Notes: generated by a model not told the origin, from the letters alone. DNA of 64,000 bases from Metabacillus sp. KUDC1714 (GCF_014217835.1 NZ_CP055263.1:5700083-5764082), one strand, 5' to 3'. Numbered from the stretch's first letter, positions 19,630 to 30,076 are shown. Program-made: numbers and translations.

Positions 19630-20151
19630 TTATGGTTTAATCTGTTCCATAAAATCCCTTACCATTCTCTCTGTCAATGAACCTGAAGTAATATGTACGA
19701 CTTCACCCTCTGGGTTAATTAGAAACGTTGTTGGCAGAGGACCTACACCATAAGCATCTAACACTTGACGATCTTTATCCAGTATGACAGGGAATGACAA
19801 ATCATGTTTGTCCACAAAGCTTTGAACCGCAACATTGGATTCAGCAATATTAACTGCTAAGACTTCAACACCTTGAGTTTTATAGTACTCATATTGATTA
19901 TCCATATAAGGCATTTCTCGTTCACAAGGCTCACACCATGTTCCCCAAAAGTTTAAAAATACACCTTTACCCTTGTAATCTGAAAGCTGGTGCTGTTTTC
20001 CCTCTAAATCAGTTAATACAAAATCGGGTGCTTCACTCCCAACCTTTACCTTCTCTTTGCTCACAATAAAATTTGAATATAATGTATATCCTAACGCACC
20101 AATTAATAAAATTAATATAATAGAGCGCATAAGTAAACGTTTCTTCTTCAT
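19630..20151 (-). CDS. resA: Membrane-anchored thiol-disulfide oxidoreductase ResA
   Basis: A thioredoxin-fold protein of 173 residues with an N-terminal membrane anchor (about 8-26) and active site WCEPC (C73, C76); CEPC is the ResA signature. It reduces the disulfide of apocytochrome c haem motifs outside the cell so that ResB/ResC can attach haem. It heads the resABC operon, immediately before resB. Confidence 0.95.
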   Translation of the reverse strand: MKKKRLLMRSIILILLIGALGYTLYSNFIVSKEKVKVGSEAPDFVLTDLEGKQHQLSDYKGKGVFLNFWGTWCEPCEREMPYMDNQYEYYKTQGVEVLAVNIAESNVAVQSFVDKHDLSFPVILDKDRQVLDAYGVGPLPTTFLINPEGEVVHITSGSLTERMVRDFMEQIKP

Positions 20152-20246
20152 TTACAAACTCCCCTACACTTAAACATTCAGTGTCATTATAACATTATCC
20201 ATATAGATGGTTTGCTGCAGTTTTTGAAGTTTATGTGAAAATTGTC

Positions 20247-20975
20247 TTACTTGTTGCCATGGAGAGCAAGAGCTCGAAGCTGTTTGACTTCATGTGGTGA
20301 TAATTCTCTTGAATCACCTGTAGCAAGACCTTTTAAATCTAGAAATGCATATTGTTCTCTTTTTAACTTTTGGACAGGGTGACCAATCGCTTCTAGCATT
20401 CGTCTTACTTGACGATTACGACCTTCATGTATTTTCAGCTCAATAATACACGTCTGCTTTTTTTTGTCTACGGATAATACCTTTACTTTTGCAGGAGCCG
20501 TTTTTCCATCCTCAAGATGGACACCCTTTTCAAGTTGTCTTACCTTCTCACGAAGTGGGATGCCTTTAATTTTCGCAACATATGTTTTTTCAACCTCATA
20601 GCGTGGATGCATAAGAATATTGGCAAATTCACCGTCGTTTGTTAGAAGTATCAGTCCGGATGTATCATAATCAAGTCTTCCAATTGGATAAATCCGTTGC
20701 TTTATATAAGGGAAAAAGTCCGTAACAACCTTTCTACTTTTATCATCTTTTGCAGCCGATATTACACCTGTAGGTTTATACAATAATAAATAAACAGGTT
20801 CCTCCCGTTCTAATGGTACTCCTTCAACCTCGACTCGATCTTGATCGGTCACTTTTATTCCGAGTTCCTTTACTACTTTTCCATTCACTTTTACTTTACC
20901 TTCTACTATTAACTGCTCTGCTTTTCTTCTAGATGCTACACCGGCATGAGCAATTACTTTTTGTAAGCGTTCCAT
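20247..20975 (-). CDS. rluB: 23S rRNA pseudouridine synthase RluB
   Basis: A protein of about 242 residues with an N-terminal S4 RNA-binding domain (KVIAHAGVASRRKAEQLI) and the RsuA/RluB catalytic domain with GRLDYDTSGLILLTNDG, whose Asp is the nucleophile, followed by the EGRNRQVRRML block. It converts a uridine of helix 89-90 region of 23S rRNA to pseudouridine. A GTG lies upstream at 20984, but GAGGTG six bases before the ATG at 20975 supports the later start. It lies upstream of resA on the same strand. Confidence 0.92.
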   Translation of the reverse strand: MERLQKVIAHAGVASRRKAEQLIVEGKVKVNGKVVKELGIKVTDQDRVEVEGVPLEREEPVYLLLYKPTGVISAAKDDKSRKVVTDFFPYIKQRIYPIGRLDYDTSGLILLTNDGEFANILMHPRYEVEKTYVAKIKGIPLREKVRQLEKGVHLEDGKTAPAKVKVLSVDKKKQTCIIELKIHEGRNRQVRRMLEAIGHPVQKLKREQYAFLDLKGLATGDSRELSPHEVKQLRALALHGNK

Positions 20976-21183
20976 CTTGTTCACCTCGTTAACATATTAC
21001 TGCTTTCCAGTTTTTTTCACAAGTTTCGACAAGTTTAGTTGAAAAAAACAACATCAATTTACTATCATTTCACCTATTATCATTTTTTCGATATTAAACG
21101 TCAAATTGTGCTTTACCATCATACCACAATTCCTATTCTATGTTTAAATTACGTTTAACCGCTAGTTTTGTTATATGCACCAT

Positions 21184-21215
21184 AAAGAGACTGACCTAAA
21201 CGGGCCAGCCTCTTT
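21184..21215 (-). terminator. Hairpin after spmB
   Basis: AAAGAGACTGACC pairs almost perfectly with GGCCAGCCTCTTT, 22 bases after the spmB stop; the T-run is weak. Confidence 0.65.
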
Positions 21216-21236
21216 CAATTTAGTATGAATTTCATC

Positions 21237-21767
21237 CTATGAGAACATTAATGTGACAATAACAATTGAAGCAACAATCCCAACAAGATCAGCTAATAAG
21301 CCCACCTTCAAAGCATCTCCCATTTTTTTAATACCAACAGCACCGAAATAAACGGTCAGTACATACAGTGTTGTGTCAGTACTACCTTGCATTGTTGCTG
21401 CTAACATTCCGATAAATGAATCAGGTCCATATGTAGCAATTATATCGGAGGTTAGTCCTAAAGCAGCTGTCCCTGATATTGGGCGAATAAAAGCTAAAGG
21501 GACTATTTCTGCCGGAATATTTAGAATATCTAGTGCAGGTTTCATTATATTCATTAAAAAATCTAATGCACCCGAAGCACGGAAGATTGAGATAGCTACA
21601 AGCATCCCAACTAAATATGGAATAATTGAAAAGGAAATGGTAATGCCTTCTTTTCCACCTTCAACAAATGTTTCATAAGTAGGAACCTTTTTTAAGGTTC
21701 CATATATTAAAATAAAACCAATTATTACTGGAATTAGCCATAAAGAGATCACTCCAATGATTCCCAT
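21237..21767 (-). CDS. spmB: Spore maturation protein SpmB
   Basis: A 176-residue membrane protein of the nucleoside-recognition (Gate) fold, with helices near 4-22, 45-65, 95-115, 128-145 and 153-175. SpmA and SpmB together are needed for normal spore-core dehydration in Bacillus, by an unknown transport mechanism. It lies seven bases after spmA and downstream of dacB. GGTG precedes the ATG. Confidence 0.93.
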   Translation of the reverse strand: MGIIGVISLWLIPVIIGFILIYGTLKKVPTYETFVEGGKEGITISFSIIPYLVGMLVAISIFRASGALDFLMNIMKPALDILNIPAEIVPLAFIRPISGTAALGLTSDIIATYGPDSFIGMLAATMQGSTDTTLYVLTVYFGAVGIKKMGDALKVGLLADLVGIVASIVIVTLMFS

Positions 21768-21774
21768 GTTCTTT

Positions 21775-22362
21775 TCACCCTTTTCTCTTTCTCCGATAAT
21801 AAAAGTATCGATCTATTAATATTCCTCCAATTGCTGATATAAATGTCGCAAGAATCGTTGGTCCGACTATACTAGTTGGAGAGGATGAACCATAGGTCAT
21901 CATGATCGCGATGACAGTCGTGGGTATTAACGTAATACTCGAGGTGTTAATAGCTAAAAATGTTATCATAGAACGACTAACTTTATCTGAATTTCCATTT
22001 AAGACTTTCAATTGTTCCATAGCTTTTATTCCTAATGGTGTGGCAGCATTTCCTAACCCAAAAAGGTTGGCCATCATATTGGAAATCATATACCCCATTG
22101 CCGGATGTTCAGGCGGCACCTCTGGAAAAAGCCTAGACACAATTGGCTTAAATAAGTTACCTAGTTTTTCTAATAAACCTGCTTTTTCAGCAATCTTCAT
22201 TAAACCAAGCCAAAATACTAATACACTAATTAATCCAAACGAAATCGTTATTGCTTCTTTTCCACCTTTAAAAACAGCTTCATTTACTTGCTCCATTGTT
22301 CCATTAAACATCGCAAAGACAATGCCGATCACAGTTAAAAGTACCCATATGAGATTAACCAT
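21775..22362 (-). CDS. spmA: Spore maturation protein SpmA
   Basis: A 195-residue polytopic membrane protein with the Gate-domain signature [15 protein letters not shown] (also seen as GGKEGITISFSI in SpmB) and [17 protein letters not shown]. It is required with SpmB for spore-core dehydration and heat resistance. Its start overlaps the dacB stop by eight bases, so the three genes form one coupled sporulation operon. Confidence 0.93.
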   Translation of the reverse strand: MVNLIWVLLTVIGIVFAMFNGTMEQVNEAVFKGGKEAITISFGLISVLVFWLGLMKIAEKAGLLEKLGNLFKPIVSRLFPEVPPEHPAMGYMISNMMANLFGLGNAATPLGIKAMEQLKVLNGNSDKVSRSMITFLAINTSSITLIPTTVIAIMMTYGSSSPTSIVGPTILATFISAIGGILIDRYFYYRRKRKG

Positions 22363-23515
22363 ATTTATTTACTCCTGCTGAAGCAAAAAATAAACTTTTA
22401 AACAGCTCCCAGAATGAGCCTTTCGGCTTTTCAACCTGACCATTGTCAAAGTAAATTGGAACCTCCGCAATTTCTTTTTTATCAAGCATAACAGTCATTT
22501 CCCCTACAACATTGGGCACATCCTCAGGGTCTTCCCATTTCTTATTTGGTGTTATCAAGGATAGATTAATTTTCACTTTTTCTTGTTCTTCAGCTGTTAA
22601 GGGATATATGACATTTCTATTAATAAACACTCTTTCCTTATAAAAATCATTGTCTAGTTGATTAAGTGTTCCCTGTTGTTTAATATTTACAAGTTCAAAA
22701 TTATTATAGGCATAATTGTGAAGATTCATATGATCCTTCCAATCATTTGGATCATTTAAGGTAACAACAATTGTATTAAATCCATCCTTTGATGCTGTTG
22801 AGACAAGGGTTCGTTTTGCTCTTACTGTGTAACCCGTCTTTCCTCCTGTGCTATATTCATAAAGACTAGTTAATAATTTATTTTTGTTATGCCATACTCT
22901 GTCCCATTTTTCATTAGGATTGGGTGCTTTATGGGTTTCGGTACTAGAAATCTTTTGATATGTTTCATTTTGCATAGCATATTGAGTTAAAATAGCCATA
23001 TCGTAAGCGGTAGAATAATGATTTTCATGATCATCTAGCCCATGCGGATTTGCAAATTCCGTGTTTGTCATCCCGATTTCTTCAGCTTTTTGATTCATCA
23101 TTACCACGAAGCCTTCAAGGCTGCCCCCTACATGTTCGGCGATTGCTACAGCTGCATCATTTCCTGAACGTAGCATTAGTCCGTATACTAAATCCTCTAA
23201 TTTTATTTTTTCTCCCTTTTGCAAATAAATCGAGGATCCTTCAGCCTTAAGCGCATGATCACTAACTTTTACCATTGAATCGAGCTTTCCGGATTCAATT
23301 GCCAGAATTGCCGTCATAATCTTCGTAATACTTGCAATTCTCATCTTAGTGTGAGCATCTTTTTCATAGAGAATTCTACCTGATTCCTGATCTATTAATA
23401 TCGCAGCTCTCGCACTCACACCTATTGCTTGTGACTGGTGCGGAAATAATGTTAGCAGCAAAAAAATGATGATAAAACCGGTTGTCACTTTCTTTATATG
23501 CGGCAAAGCTATCAC
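22355..23515 (-). CDS. dacB: Sporulation D,D-carboxypeptidase DacB (PBP5*)
   Basis: A serine D-Ala-D-Ala carboxypeptidase that trims spore-cortex peptidoglycan and limits cross-linking. It has a signal peptide (about 1-30) and the penicillin-binding motifs SITK (S62, K65), SGN in LRSGNDAA, and KTG in GGKTGYT. The C-terminal amphipathic region probably anchors it. It is 386 residues from GTG at 23515; a TTG three codons later is a possible alternative. Linkage to spmAB separates it from the vegetative carboxypeptidases; a paralogue, dacF, is at 40396-41559. Confidence 0.93.
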   Translation of the reverse strand: MIALPHIKKVTTGFIIIFLLLTLFPHQSQAIGVSARAAILIDQESGRILYEKDAHTKMRIASITKIMTAILAIESGKLDSMVKVSDHALKAEGSSIYLQKGEKIKLEDLVYGLMLRSGNDAAVAIAEHVGGSLEGFVVMMNQKAEEIGMTNTEFANPHGLDDHENHYSTAYDMAILTQYAMQNETYQKISSTETHKAPNPNEKWDRVWHNKNKLLTSLYEYSTGGKTGYTVRAKRTLVSTASKDGFNTIVVTLNDPNDWKDHMNLHNYAYNNFELVNIKQQGTLNQLDNDFYKERVFINRNVIYPLTAEEQEKVKINLSLITPNKKWEDPEDVPNVVGEMTVMLDKKEIAEVPIYFDNGQVEKPKGSFWELFKSLFFASAGVNKYG

Positions 23516-23574
23516 GTCCTCTTACTTGTTTTGTACAAGTTTATGCACGTGGACAAAGCTTATGAATGGAAATT

Positions 23575-24045
23575 TCAAAATTGTGGCTGGACTCCTTTAT
23601 CTAATGCTTCTCTAACTACTTGAAAATCGTCTTCAAAGGCGGTGATTAAATCGGCTAATGAAGGAGGTGGTGTTTTTCTAAAAACAATCGCTTTTGTGCT
23701 TGAATAGGCACTACGACTATCTTCGTACCAAACATCATTCTTGGGGTGAAAATATCTTTCAATACATTGCTGATACACTTTAAAAAGTAGTTGGTTTGCC
23801 ACATCTTCTTTAAAAGGCTGATTCCTTAAAATAGTAATACAGGCATCAAGTGCCTCCTCACAAAATACTACAAGCTTTCGAATGGATTTTAACAATTTTA
23901 AGAAGTAGTCCTTGTCGCCAGCTATTTCATTTTCTAAAGATGTGATTGTAGTATCATTCAAATAATTCGTTATTTTATCGACTACATTCTCCAAAAATAC
24001 TACTACTCTCTTAAGTTCTGATTTTAAACGTGTATTTTCCATCAT
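23575..24045 (-). CDS. ypuI: YpuI family protein
   Basis: A protein of about 156 residues, largely helical and hydrophilic, without recognised catalytic residues; it sits where B. subtilis has ypuI, between scpB and dacB. The open frame extends to 24075, but AAAGGG five bases before the ATG at 24045 supports the later start; an adjacent ATG follows. The function is unknown and the name rests on position and general similarity. Confidence 0.75.
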   Translation of the reverse strand: MMENTRLKSELKRVVVFLENVVDKITNYLNDTTITSLENEIAGDKDYFLKLLKSIRKLVVFCEEALDACITILRNQPFKEDVANQLLFKVYQQCIERYFHPKNDVWYEDSRSAYSSTKAIVFRKTPPPSLADLITAFEDDFQVVREALDKGVQPQF

Positions 24046-24139
24046 ACACACCCTTTTCGTCATATGTATAATCAATAAAAGCTAGGAGCAACTTCTCGAA
24101 TAGTATATGCTTATTATTTTAAAAACTGAACATACGAAA

Positions 24140-24212
24140 TAAGACTGACTCAGGTAATTTCACGCTTTTGCCTTTTTAGCAAGCATTGAACATTACCCCT
24201 AAGTCAGTCTTA
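24140..24212 (-). terminator. Terminator after scpB
   Basis: Outer arms TAAGACTGACT and AGTCAGTCTTA are exact complements separated by about 51 bases that extend the pairing imperfectly. TTTCG follows on the minus strand. Confidence 0.7.
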
Positions 24213-24217
24213 GTTCA

Positions 24218-24814
24218 TTATTTTAGTTCCTCTAATGTTTCATTAAATTTTTCAAAGAATAAGTCTGCTTCTTCCTGTTCATATTCTTCATTTTCTTTAT
24301 CCGGAAGAGGTGGAAGCTCTTTTATTGATTTCAATCCGAAATATTCAAGGAATTCCTTTGTTGTACCATATAGTATGGCGCGACCTGTACCTTCTGCCCT
24401 ACCAACCTCTTTTATTAGAATTTTTGCTACAAGGGTCTGGATTGGACGCTCTGTTTTCACTCCACGGATTTCTTCAATTTCAGTTCTTGTAATTGGTTGT
24501 CTATAGGCAACAATAGCTAAAGTTTCAAGCGCTGCTTGTGATAGTGAAGCATTTACAGGTGCTTCAACTAATCTTTTCAAATAAATTGCATGATCCTTTT
24601 TCGTAGTTAATTGGTATTGTCCTGCAACTACGACTAATTCAATTCCACGTTCATTTCCTTTATAGCTTTGTGACAGCTCTTCTAGAATATCATTGACTTC
24701 CTGTTCTTCTAGTTCTAAAACAACCGTAAGCTGTTTTAAAGAAAGGCCCTCATCACCAGAAGCAAATAATAGAGCTTCTACAATTGCTTTCCACTCAATT
24801 AAACCTAAGGACAT
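24218..24814 (-). CDS. scpB: Segregation and condensation protein ScpB
   Basis: A 198-residue subunit of the Smc-ScpAB condensin, made of two winged helices (about 1-85 and 90-170) with the family block [20 protein letters not shown], ending in an acidic tail. It dimerises and binds ScpA on the Smc heads to compact and segregate chromosomes. The gene begins three bases after scpA, so the partners are co-translated. Confidence 0.96.
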   Translation of the reverse strand: MSLGLIEWKAIVEALLFASGDEGLSLKQLTVVLELEEQEVNDILEELSQSYKGNERGIELVVVAGQYQLTTKKDHAIYLKRLVEAPVNASLSQAALETLAIVAYRQPITRTEIEEIRGVKTERPIQTLVAKILIKEVGRAEGTGRAILYGTTKEFLEYFGLKSIKELPPLPDKENEEYEQEEADLFFEKFNETLEELK

Positions 24815-24817
24815 GAG

Positions 24818-25561
24818 CTACTCACTCCCCATAATATAAATATCTGCAAAATTATTTTCTTGTTCAATTAATATTGAATGTGATTTCATCAATTCTAATA
24901 TAGCTAAAAACGTAACGACTAAATGATCTTTACTGTTAGATGGAAATAAATCCACAAATCGACGTCTCCCAGGACTTGATCGTAAATCATCTAAGATCTC
25001 TTCCATTCTTTTTTCAATTGGAATTTCTTGCCTAGTAATTTTTGTTTGGATTGGTTTTTGTATTTTCTTTCTTCTTAACATTTTTTGAAATGCACCAAGC
25101 ATGTCATATAAAGAAACATTCAAAGAATCCATTTGATTTACTGGCAGTGTGCCGTATTCACTTAAATCACTAGGTGGCTTAGTATAGACCTGTGACCGGT
25201 CTTCTTCAAGAGTACGTAAGTCCTCCGCTGCTTCTTTATAAACACGATACTCAATTAACCTTCTCATTAACTCTTCCCGAGGATCTTCTTCTGGTTCTTC
25301 CCCATATTCATCCTCAAATAGCTCTTCATCTTGTTTTGGTAAAAGCATTCTACTTTTAATTGAAAGCAATGTAGCTGCCATAACTAAATATTCAGAAGCG
25401 ATATCAAGCTGCAACTCTTGCATTGTGTGAATGTATAGCATGTATTGCTCTGTAATTTCTGAAACAGGAATATCATATATATCAATTTCTAAACGATTAA
25501 TTAAATGTAGTAAAAGGTCTAATGGACCTTCAAAAGCATCAATCTTCACATGATATTGCAA
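24818..25561 (-). CDS. scpA: Segregation and condensation protein ScpA (kleisin)
   Basis: A kleisin of 247 residues bridging the Smc heads. The N-terminal signature FEGPLDLLLHLINRLEIDIY is followed by SEYLVMAATLLSIKSRMLLP, an acidic middle linker and a C-terminal winged helix (about 170-245). It starts with TTG at 25561 after GGTGGG. It forms an operon with scpB. Confidence 0.96.
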   Translation of the reverse strand: MQYHVKIDAFEGPLDLLLHLINRLEIDIYDIPVSEITEQYMLYIHTMQELQLDIASEYLVMAATLLSIKSRMLLPKQDEELFEDEYGEEPEEDPREELMRRLIEYRVYKEAAEDLRTLEEDRSQVYTKPPSDLSEYGTLPVNQMDSLNVSLYDMLGAFQKMLRRKKIQKPIQTKITRQEIPIEKRMEEILDDLRSSPGRRRFVDLFPSNSKDHLVVTFLAILELMKSHSILIEQENNFADIYIMGSE

Positions 25562-25767
25562 TTTTATATCCCACCATTCTTACAACTAGCCAACATATAG
25601 TATAGAGTAAAATTTAAGCATGTCCAATAATATTTAAGGTATTTTAACAAAAATATTCATAACTAGTTGTAAGAAAAATACCTAATAATTGGTCATTCGC
25701 CCATACATTTCAGCTCTTTCCTCATATATTACAAATGTAATAGCTCAACATTAAGGAGGAATTAATC

Positions 25768-25863
25768 ATGGGTGAACAAGGTTTTAACTATGGTGGAGGA
25801 TTTGCGTTAATCGTTGTATTGTTTATTTTATTAATTATCGTTGGTGCTGCTTGGTTATACTAA
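25768..25863 (+). CDS. YjcZ-family small sporulation membrane peptide
   Basis: A 31-residue peptide: a glycine-rich start (GFNYGGGFA) followed by one hydrophobic helix LIVVLFILLIIVGAAWLY reaching the C-terminus. This is the pattern of the YjcZ/SscA-type small proteins found in several copies in Bacillus and linked to sporulation or spore assembly. AAGGAGGA lies seven bases before the ATG, and a 12-base-stem terminator directly follows the stop. These signals make the tiny gene convincing. The exact member and function are not known. Confidence 0.88.
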   Translation: MGEQGFNYGGGFALIVVLFILLIIVGAAWLY

Positions 25864-25871
25864 TTAAATCA

Positions 25872-25900
25872 AAAGACTGCTGAGTGTATCAGCAGTCTTT
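25872..25900 (+). terminator. Terminator after the YjcZ-type gene
   Basis: Twelve-base stem AAAGACTGCTGA with loop GTGTA and exact complement, followed by GTTT. Confidence 0.88.
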
Positions 25901-25955
25901 GTTTACTTTTATGATACAATTATTTATATAGAATCACTGAAGGGATGAAACGAGT

Positions 25956-26486
25956 ATGTATGACCGTGCCTTTATAGAATATCTCCTACACTTTCATTGT
26001 GAACGGGATTATTTTGAGTGCCATGAAGTGTTAGAAGAGCATTGGAAAGCTGATCCACCTAAGAACCGGAAAAAATACTGGGTTGGTCTTATTCAAATTG
26101 CTGTTGGCTTATATCATCAAAGGCGAGGGAATTTTTCCGGAGCATTGCGAATGATTTCAAATTCAATTCAGTTATTGGAGAATGATAGACAGGCAATTGA
26201 AAAGCTTGGATTACATAGTGAAGAGCTAATTAAAGAATTAAAAAAGCGAAAAAACGAAATTCTAGATAAAAGAGGCTACTATAGCTTCAATTTACCAATC
26301 ATCGATAAGGAATTGTTACACATGTGCAAAATGCAATGTAAAGACTCACATAAGGTATGGGGAAAAGATAGTGACTTATTGGATGAGTATTTAATTCATA
26401 AGCATAAAAAACGAAATCGATCTGCTGTTATTGAACAACGATTACAGCAGCTTGAAATACGAAAAAGGTCCAGAAACTCTAAATAA
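25956..26486 (+). CDS. ypuF: DUF309 protein (YpuF-like)
   Basis: A protein of 176 residues; the first about 75 form the DUF309 helical domain with the signature DYFECHEVLEEHW (residues 18-30) followed by GLIQIAVGLYHQRRGN. The conserved His/Glu/Cys pattern hints at a metal or ligand site, but no function is established. The C-terminal half is basic and poorly conserved. It lies in the usual position between scpA and the rib genes. GGGATG precedes the start and the stop is followed by a bidirectional hairpin. Confidence 0.82.
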   Translation: MYDRAFIEYLLHFHCERDYFECHEVLEEHWKADPPKNRKKYWVGLIQIAVGLYHQRRGNFSGALRMISNSIQLLENDRQAIEKLGLHSEELIKELKKRKNEILDKRGYYSFNLPIIDKELLHMCKMQCKDSHKVWGKDSDLLDEYLIHKHKKRNRSAVIEQRLQQLEIRKRSRNSK

Positions 26487-26491
26487 TAGTT

Positions 26492-26526
26492 AAAGCCAGA
26501 GATCACAATAAATTGATCTCTGGCCT
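26492..26526. terminator. Bidirectional terminator between ypuF and ribT
   Basis: CCAGAGATCA pairs with TGATCTCTGG across an eight-base loop, flanked by A-rich and T-rich tracts on both sides of convergent genes. Confidence 0.85.
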
Positions 26527-26530
26527 TTCA

Positions 26531-26905
<375 letters not shown>

Positions 26906-27082
26906 TCATTAACGAAATAGCTTCCTAAAAAGCGAAAGCATTAGTCAAGCGTCGATAAAAAATATTAGATACAAAAACGAAACATGATACCCTTTGATAT
27001 TGCTGATGTTTGAATTTCAAGAAAACTACTTCTCAAAACATTATAAACAGTTTTTTATCGATTTTAAACACTTTTTGTAAAA

Positions 27083-27547
27083 TTAATGTAGGGCTTTAAG
27101 TAAATTTGACATTTCAATAGCTGTAACGGCTGCTTCATATCCTTTGTTACCAGCCTTTGTGCCAGCTCTCTCTACTGCTTGCTCAATTGTTTCAGTTGTT
27201 AAAACACCAAATACTACTGGAACACCTGTTGATAAAGATGCTTTAGAGACACCTTTAGCTGCCTCATTACAAACATAATCATAATGAGTTGTTGCTCCAC
27301 GAATAACTGTACCTAATGTAATAACAGCATCATAATTCCCTGTTTCAGCAAGTTTTTTTGCTATTAGAGGTAATTCAAAAGCGCCAGGAACCCAAGCTAC
27401 AGTTACATTTTCTTCTTCTACACCGTGCCTTCTTAACCCATCCTCTGCTCCACCTAACAGCTTAGACGTAATAAATTCATTGAAACGAGCAACTACGATC
27501 GCTACCTTTAATCCACTACCAATTAAATGACCTTCAAATGTTTTCAT
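27083..27547 (-). CDS. ribH: 6,7-dimethyl-8-ribityllumazine synthase RibH
   Basis: It condenses 5-amino-6-ribitylamino-uracil with 3,4-dihydroxy-2-butanone 4-phosphate. It has the normal length of 154 residues, with the family blocks [25 protein letters not shown] and [16 protein letters not shown], whose His is the proton donor. It assembles into an icosahedral capsid in Bacillus that can enclose riboflavin synthase. It follows ribBA by 26 bases. Confidence 0.97.
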   Translation of the reverse strand: MKTFEGHLIGSGLKVAIVVARFNEFITSKLLGGAEDGLRRHGVEEENVTVAWVPGAFELPLIAKKLAETGNYDAVITLGTVIRGATTHYDYVCNEAAKGVSKASLSTGVPVVFGVLTTETIEQAVERAGTKAGNKGYEAAVTAIEMSNLLKALH

Positions 27548-27573
27548 CTATAATTCCTCCTGATTTGTTTGTA

Positions 27574-28767
27574 TTAAAAATGTAAATAATGTCCAAGTTT
27601 TTCATACTTTGTTCTTAAGTATTGTTCATTCTCTTCTCTTGCCGGCATTTCAATAGGTACTCGATCAACAACAGTTAAGTCGTATCCTTCAAGTCCTGCA
27701 ATTTTCCTAGGATTATTCGTTAATAGGTTCATTTTTTCAATTCCTAAATCTTTTAGGATTTGAGCACCAATTCCATAATCTCGGAGATCAGGAGCAAAGC
27801 CTAGCTTTTCATTTGCTGCTACTGTATCATACCCTTGCTCTTGAAGCTTATACGCTCTCATTTTATTTAGTAAACCAATGCCCCTGCCTTCTTGGCGCAT
27901 ATACAATAATACACCTTTGCCCTCTTTCTCAATTTGTGCAAGTGCTGCGTGCAATTGTGGACCACAATCACATCGATATGAACTAAAAACATCACCTGTT
28001 AAGCACTCAGAATGCACTCTTACTAATGTGGGTACAGTTGTATCAATTTCACCTTTTACAAGTGCAACATGTTCTTTATCATCTAATGAGTTAGAATAAC
28101 CTATGGCTTTAAATGATCCATATTCTGTTGGTAAATCAATTTCTATTTCTCTCTTAACTAATTTTTCGCTTCGATTACGGTATTGGATTAAATCCTTAAT
28201 CGTAATGATTTTCAAATCTAGCTGTTCAGCAATTATTAGTAAATCAGGTACTCTCGCCATCGTACCATCTTCTTTAATGATTTCACAAATAACACCACCA
28301 GGTTTTGCACCGCAAAGAATGGATAAATCCACAGCTGCTTCAGTATGGCCTGCTCTCCGAAGTACTCCACCTTCCTTAGCCACTAATGGAAATGTATGAC
28401 CTGGACGTTTAAAATCGGATGGATTTGTATCATCTGCTAGTAATGCTTTAACGGTGTCCGCACGTTCAAATGCACTGATTCCCGTTTTATTCGATTTATA
28501 ATCAACACTAACAGTGAAGGCAGTACCATGTGGATCTGTGTTTTGATTAACCATCGGCGTTAGTTCTAATCTTTTAGCTTGTTGTTCAGTAATCGGAACG
28601 CAAACTAATCCTCTTCCATGCTTAATCATAAAATTAATCGTTTCTGGTGTCACTCGATCTGCTAAGGAGACAAAATCCCCTTCATTTTCCCTATCTTCGT
28701 CATCAACAACTATAATAACCTTACCTTCTTTTAGATCATGAATGGCATCTTCTATTTTATGAAACAT
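27574..28767 (-). CDS. ribBA: Bifunctional DHBP synthase / GTP cyclohydrolase II RibBA
   Basis: A fused enzyme of about 397 residues. The N-terminal half (about 1-200) makes 3,4-dihydroxy-2-butanone 4-phosphate ([23 protein letters not shown]). The C-terminal half is GTP cyclohydrolase II with zinc cysteines in [17 protein letters not shown] and RQEGRGIGL. The open frame begins at 28803, but AAGGAGG seven bases before the ATG at 28767 and family length fix the start. It supplies both precursors of the pathway except for the ribD steps, whose gene is missing here. Confidence 0.96.
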   Translation of the reverse strand: MFHKIEDAIHDLKEGKVIIVVDDEDRENEGDFVSLADRVTPETINFMIKHGRGLVCVPITEQQAKRLELTPMVNQNTDPHGTAFTVSVDYKSNKTGISAFERADTVKALLADDTNPSDFKRPGHTFPLVAKEGGVLRRAGHTEAAVDLSILCGAKPGGVICEIIKEDGTMARVPDLLIIAEQLDLKIITIKDLIQYRNRSEKLVKREIEIDLPTEYGSFKAIGYSNSLDDKEHVALVKGEIDTTVPTLVRVHSECLTGDVFSSYRCDCGPQLHAALAQIEKEGKGVLLYMRQEGRGIGLLNKMRAYKLQEQGYDTVAANEKLGFAPDLRDYGIGAQILKDLGIEKMNLLTNNPRKIAGLEGYDLTVVDRVPIEMPAREENEQYLRTKYEKLGHYLHF

Positions 28768-28824
28768 TGTCAAGCCTCCTTCATCTTTATCATTTCCAAT
28801 CAATAATAAAGGTGTTTTCGTCCC

Positions 28825-29472
28825 TTAATAAAATCCATTATCTGCTAAAAATGATTTACTCAATGAAGAGTTCTTTGGATTTACCTGTTGGTTAATAAAT
28901 TTCTTTATATACTTACCAATCATATCGCATTCAATATTAACAATGTCTCCAACAGCTTTCGTACCGAGGATTGACTCTGTTAGCGTATGAGGAATAATTG
29001 AAATAACAACTTTATCTTTTTCCAGACCAAATATTGTTAAACTAATTCCATCAATTGTGATCGAACCTTTATGAATTAGAGTATCTGTTAACTCTTCTGC
29101 TACCTGTAATTCGTAATAAACAGCATTTGAAAAACGTTGTTTTTTACTAATTTTAGCTATTCCATCAACATGCCCTGAAACAAAATGTCCTCCGAAACGA
29201 CCGTTAGCAGCCATCGCTCTTTCCAAATTAACTTTGGAACCTTGCTTTAATTGGTTTAACGACGTGTCTTTAACAGTTTCAGGCATCACATCAACAGAAA
29301 AAGAAGCTGGACTGAAATCTGTAACTGTTAAACAAACTCCGTTAACGGAAATACTATCCCCCAAGGACATATCACCCATTATTTTTTTGGCTACTATTGT
29401 AAAAACAATTGCGTCCTTAGAACCTTGAACGCTTGATATCGTACCAATTTCTTCAACAATTCCTGTAAACAT
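28825..29472 (-). CDS. ribE: Riboflavin synthase alpha subunit RibE
   Basis: It dismutates two molecules of dimethylribityllumazine to riboflavin. The 215 residues form two tandem lumazine-binding barrels: the first starts MFTGIVEEIG, the second around GRFGGHFVSGHVDGIA, each with a conserved gene-duplication pattern (DSISVNGVCLTV and GSITIDGISLTI). It is the first gene of this rib operon, directly after the FMN riboswitch leader. In B. subtilis ribD would precede it, and here it does not. Confidence 0.95.
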   Translation of the reverse strand: MFTGIVEEIGTISSVQGSKDAIVFTIVAKKIMGDMSLGDSISVNGVCLTVTDFSPASFSVDVMPETVKDTSLNQLKQGSKVNLERAMAANGRFGGHFVSGHVDGIAKISKKQRFSNAVYYELQVAEELTDTLIHKGSITIDGISLTIFGLEKDKVVISIIPHTLTESILGTKAVGDIVNIECDMIGKYIKKFINQQVNPKNSSLSKSFLADNGFY

Positions 29473-29686
29473 TAAGTTCCCTCACTTTGCTGCATACTAA
29501 TAGCTATTAATAAACATATAGACCTCCCCTTTGATAAAGATGTCCATATTTACGTTTACTCGAGAAAAGTACACGGCGCCAGTTATCGGTCAATAAGCAT
29601 ACGAAGGCATATGACTTAAGCTGACAGCGCCTGGAGCTAGACACGAAAACTAAGTACTAAAAACATATACTTTTTTATCGTTTTAA
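29473..29686 (-). other. Leader between riboswitch terminator and ribE, without ribD
   Basis: About 210 bases with no coding frame. It contains a copy of the dispersed repeat core (CAGCGCCTGGAGCTAGACAC at 29625-29644) and a GAGGGA ribosome-binding site before ribE. I found no recognisable remnant of ribD. Confidence 0.75.
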
Positions 29687-29717
29687 AAAAGCCCATAGTC
29701 AATAGACTAGGGCTTTT
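29687..29717 (-). terminator. Riboswitch-controlled terminator of the rib operon
   Basis: AAAAGCCC pairs with GGGCTTTT with an inner AGTC/GACT stem, followed by a T-run on the minus strand, 88 bases after the FMN aptamer. Confidence 0.88.
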
Positions 29718-29804
29718 AATTTAAGAAATTGATATTTGAGTAAGTCAAATAAGAGTATTAAAAATTGATTTTTAAACAAATTTTAATACGCCGCAAAATC
29801 GCGC

Positions 29805-29946
29805 AATTCTTCTCCCATCCAGACTTTAACTGTCGGCTCTAGAGTTTCACTAGATCCACCGTTAATATATATTAACGGGTCACGGACTAAGAAGCTATTT
29901 TAGCTTCATCACCGCCGGTAGGGAATTCCACCCTGCCCCGAAGAAT
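29805..29946 (-). promoter_or_regulatory. FMN riboswitch (RFN element) of the rib operon
   Basis: On the minus strand the conserved blocks run CTTCGGGGCAGGGTGGAAT, CCTACCGGCGGTGATGA, GTCCGTGACCCG, then GAGCCGACAGTTAAAGTCTG and GATGGGAGAAG. It controls ribE-ribBA-ribH(-ribT) by termination at 29687-29717. Confidence 0.96.
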
Positions 29947-30026
29947 GTAAAACGAAATATGAAGTTATAATTTTATTTTATCCGTATAATGTGATATATG
30001 CAATCTTTTAGATATTTAAATAAAAC

Positions 30027-30067
30027 AAAAAGCTGAAACTATTCTCAAATGAACAGTCGCAGCTTTT
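30027..30067 (-). terminator. Terminator after ppiB
   Basis: AAAAGCTG pairs with CAGCTTTT with partial inner pairing and a T-run on the minus strand. Confidence 0.8.
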
Positions 30068-30076
30068 AAATTGTTC

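Noticed and set aside
29473..29686. Search for a ribD remnant
   Set aside because: No deaminase or reductase motif is readable in any frame; only a repeat core is seen.
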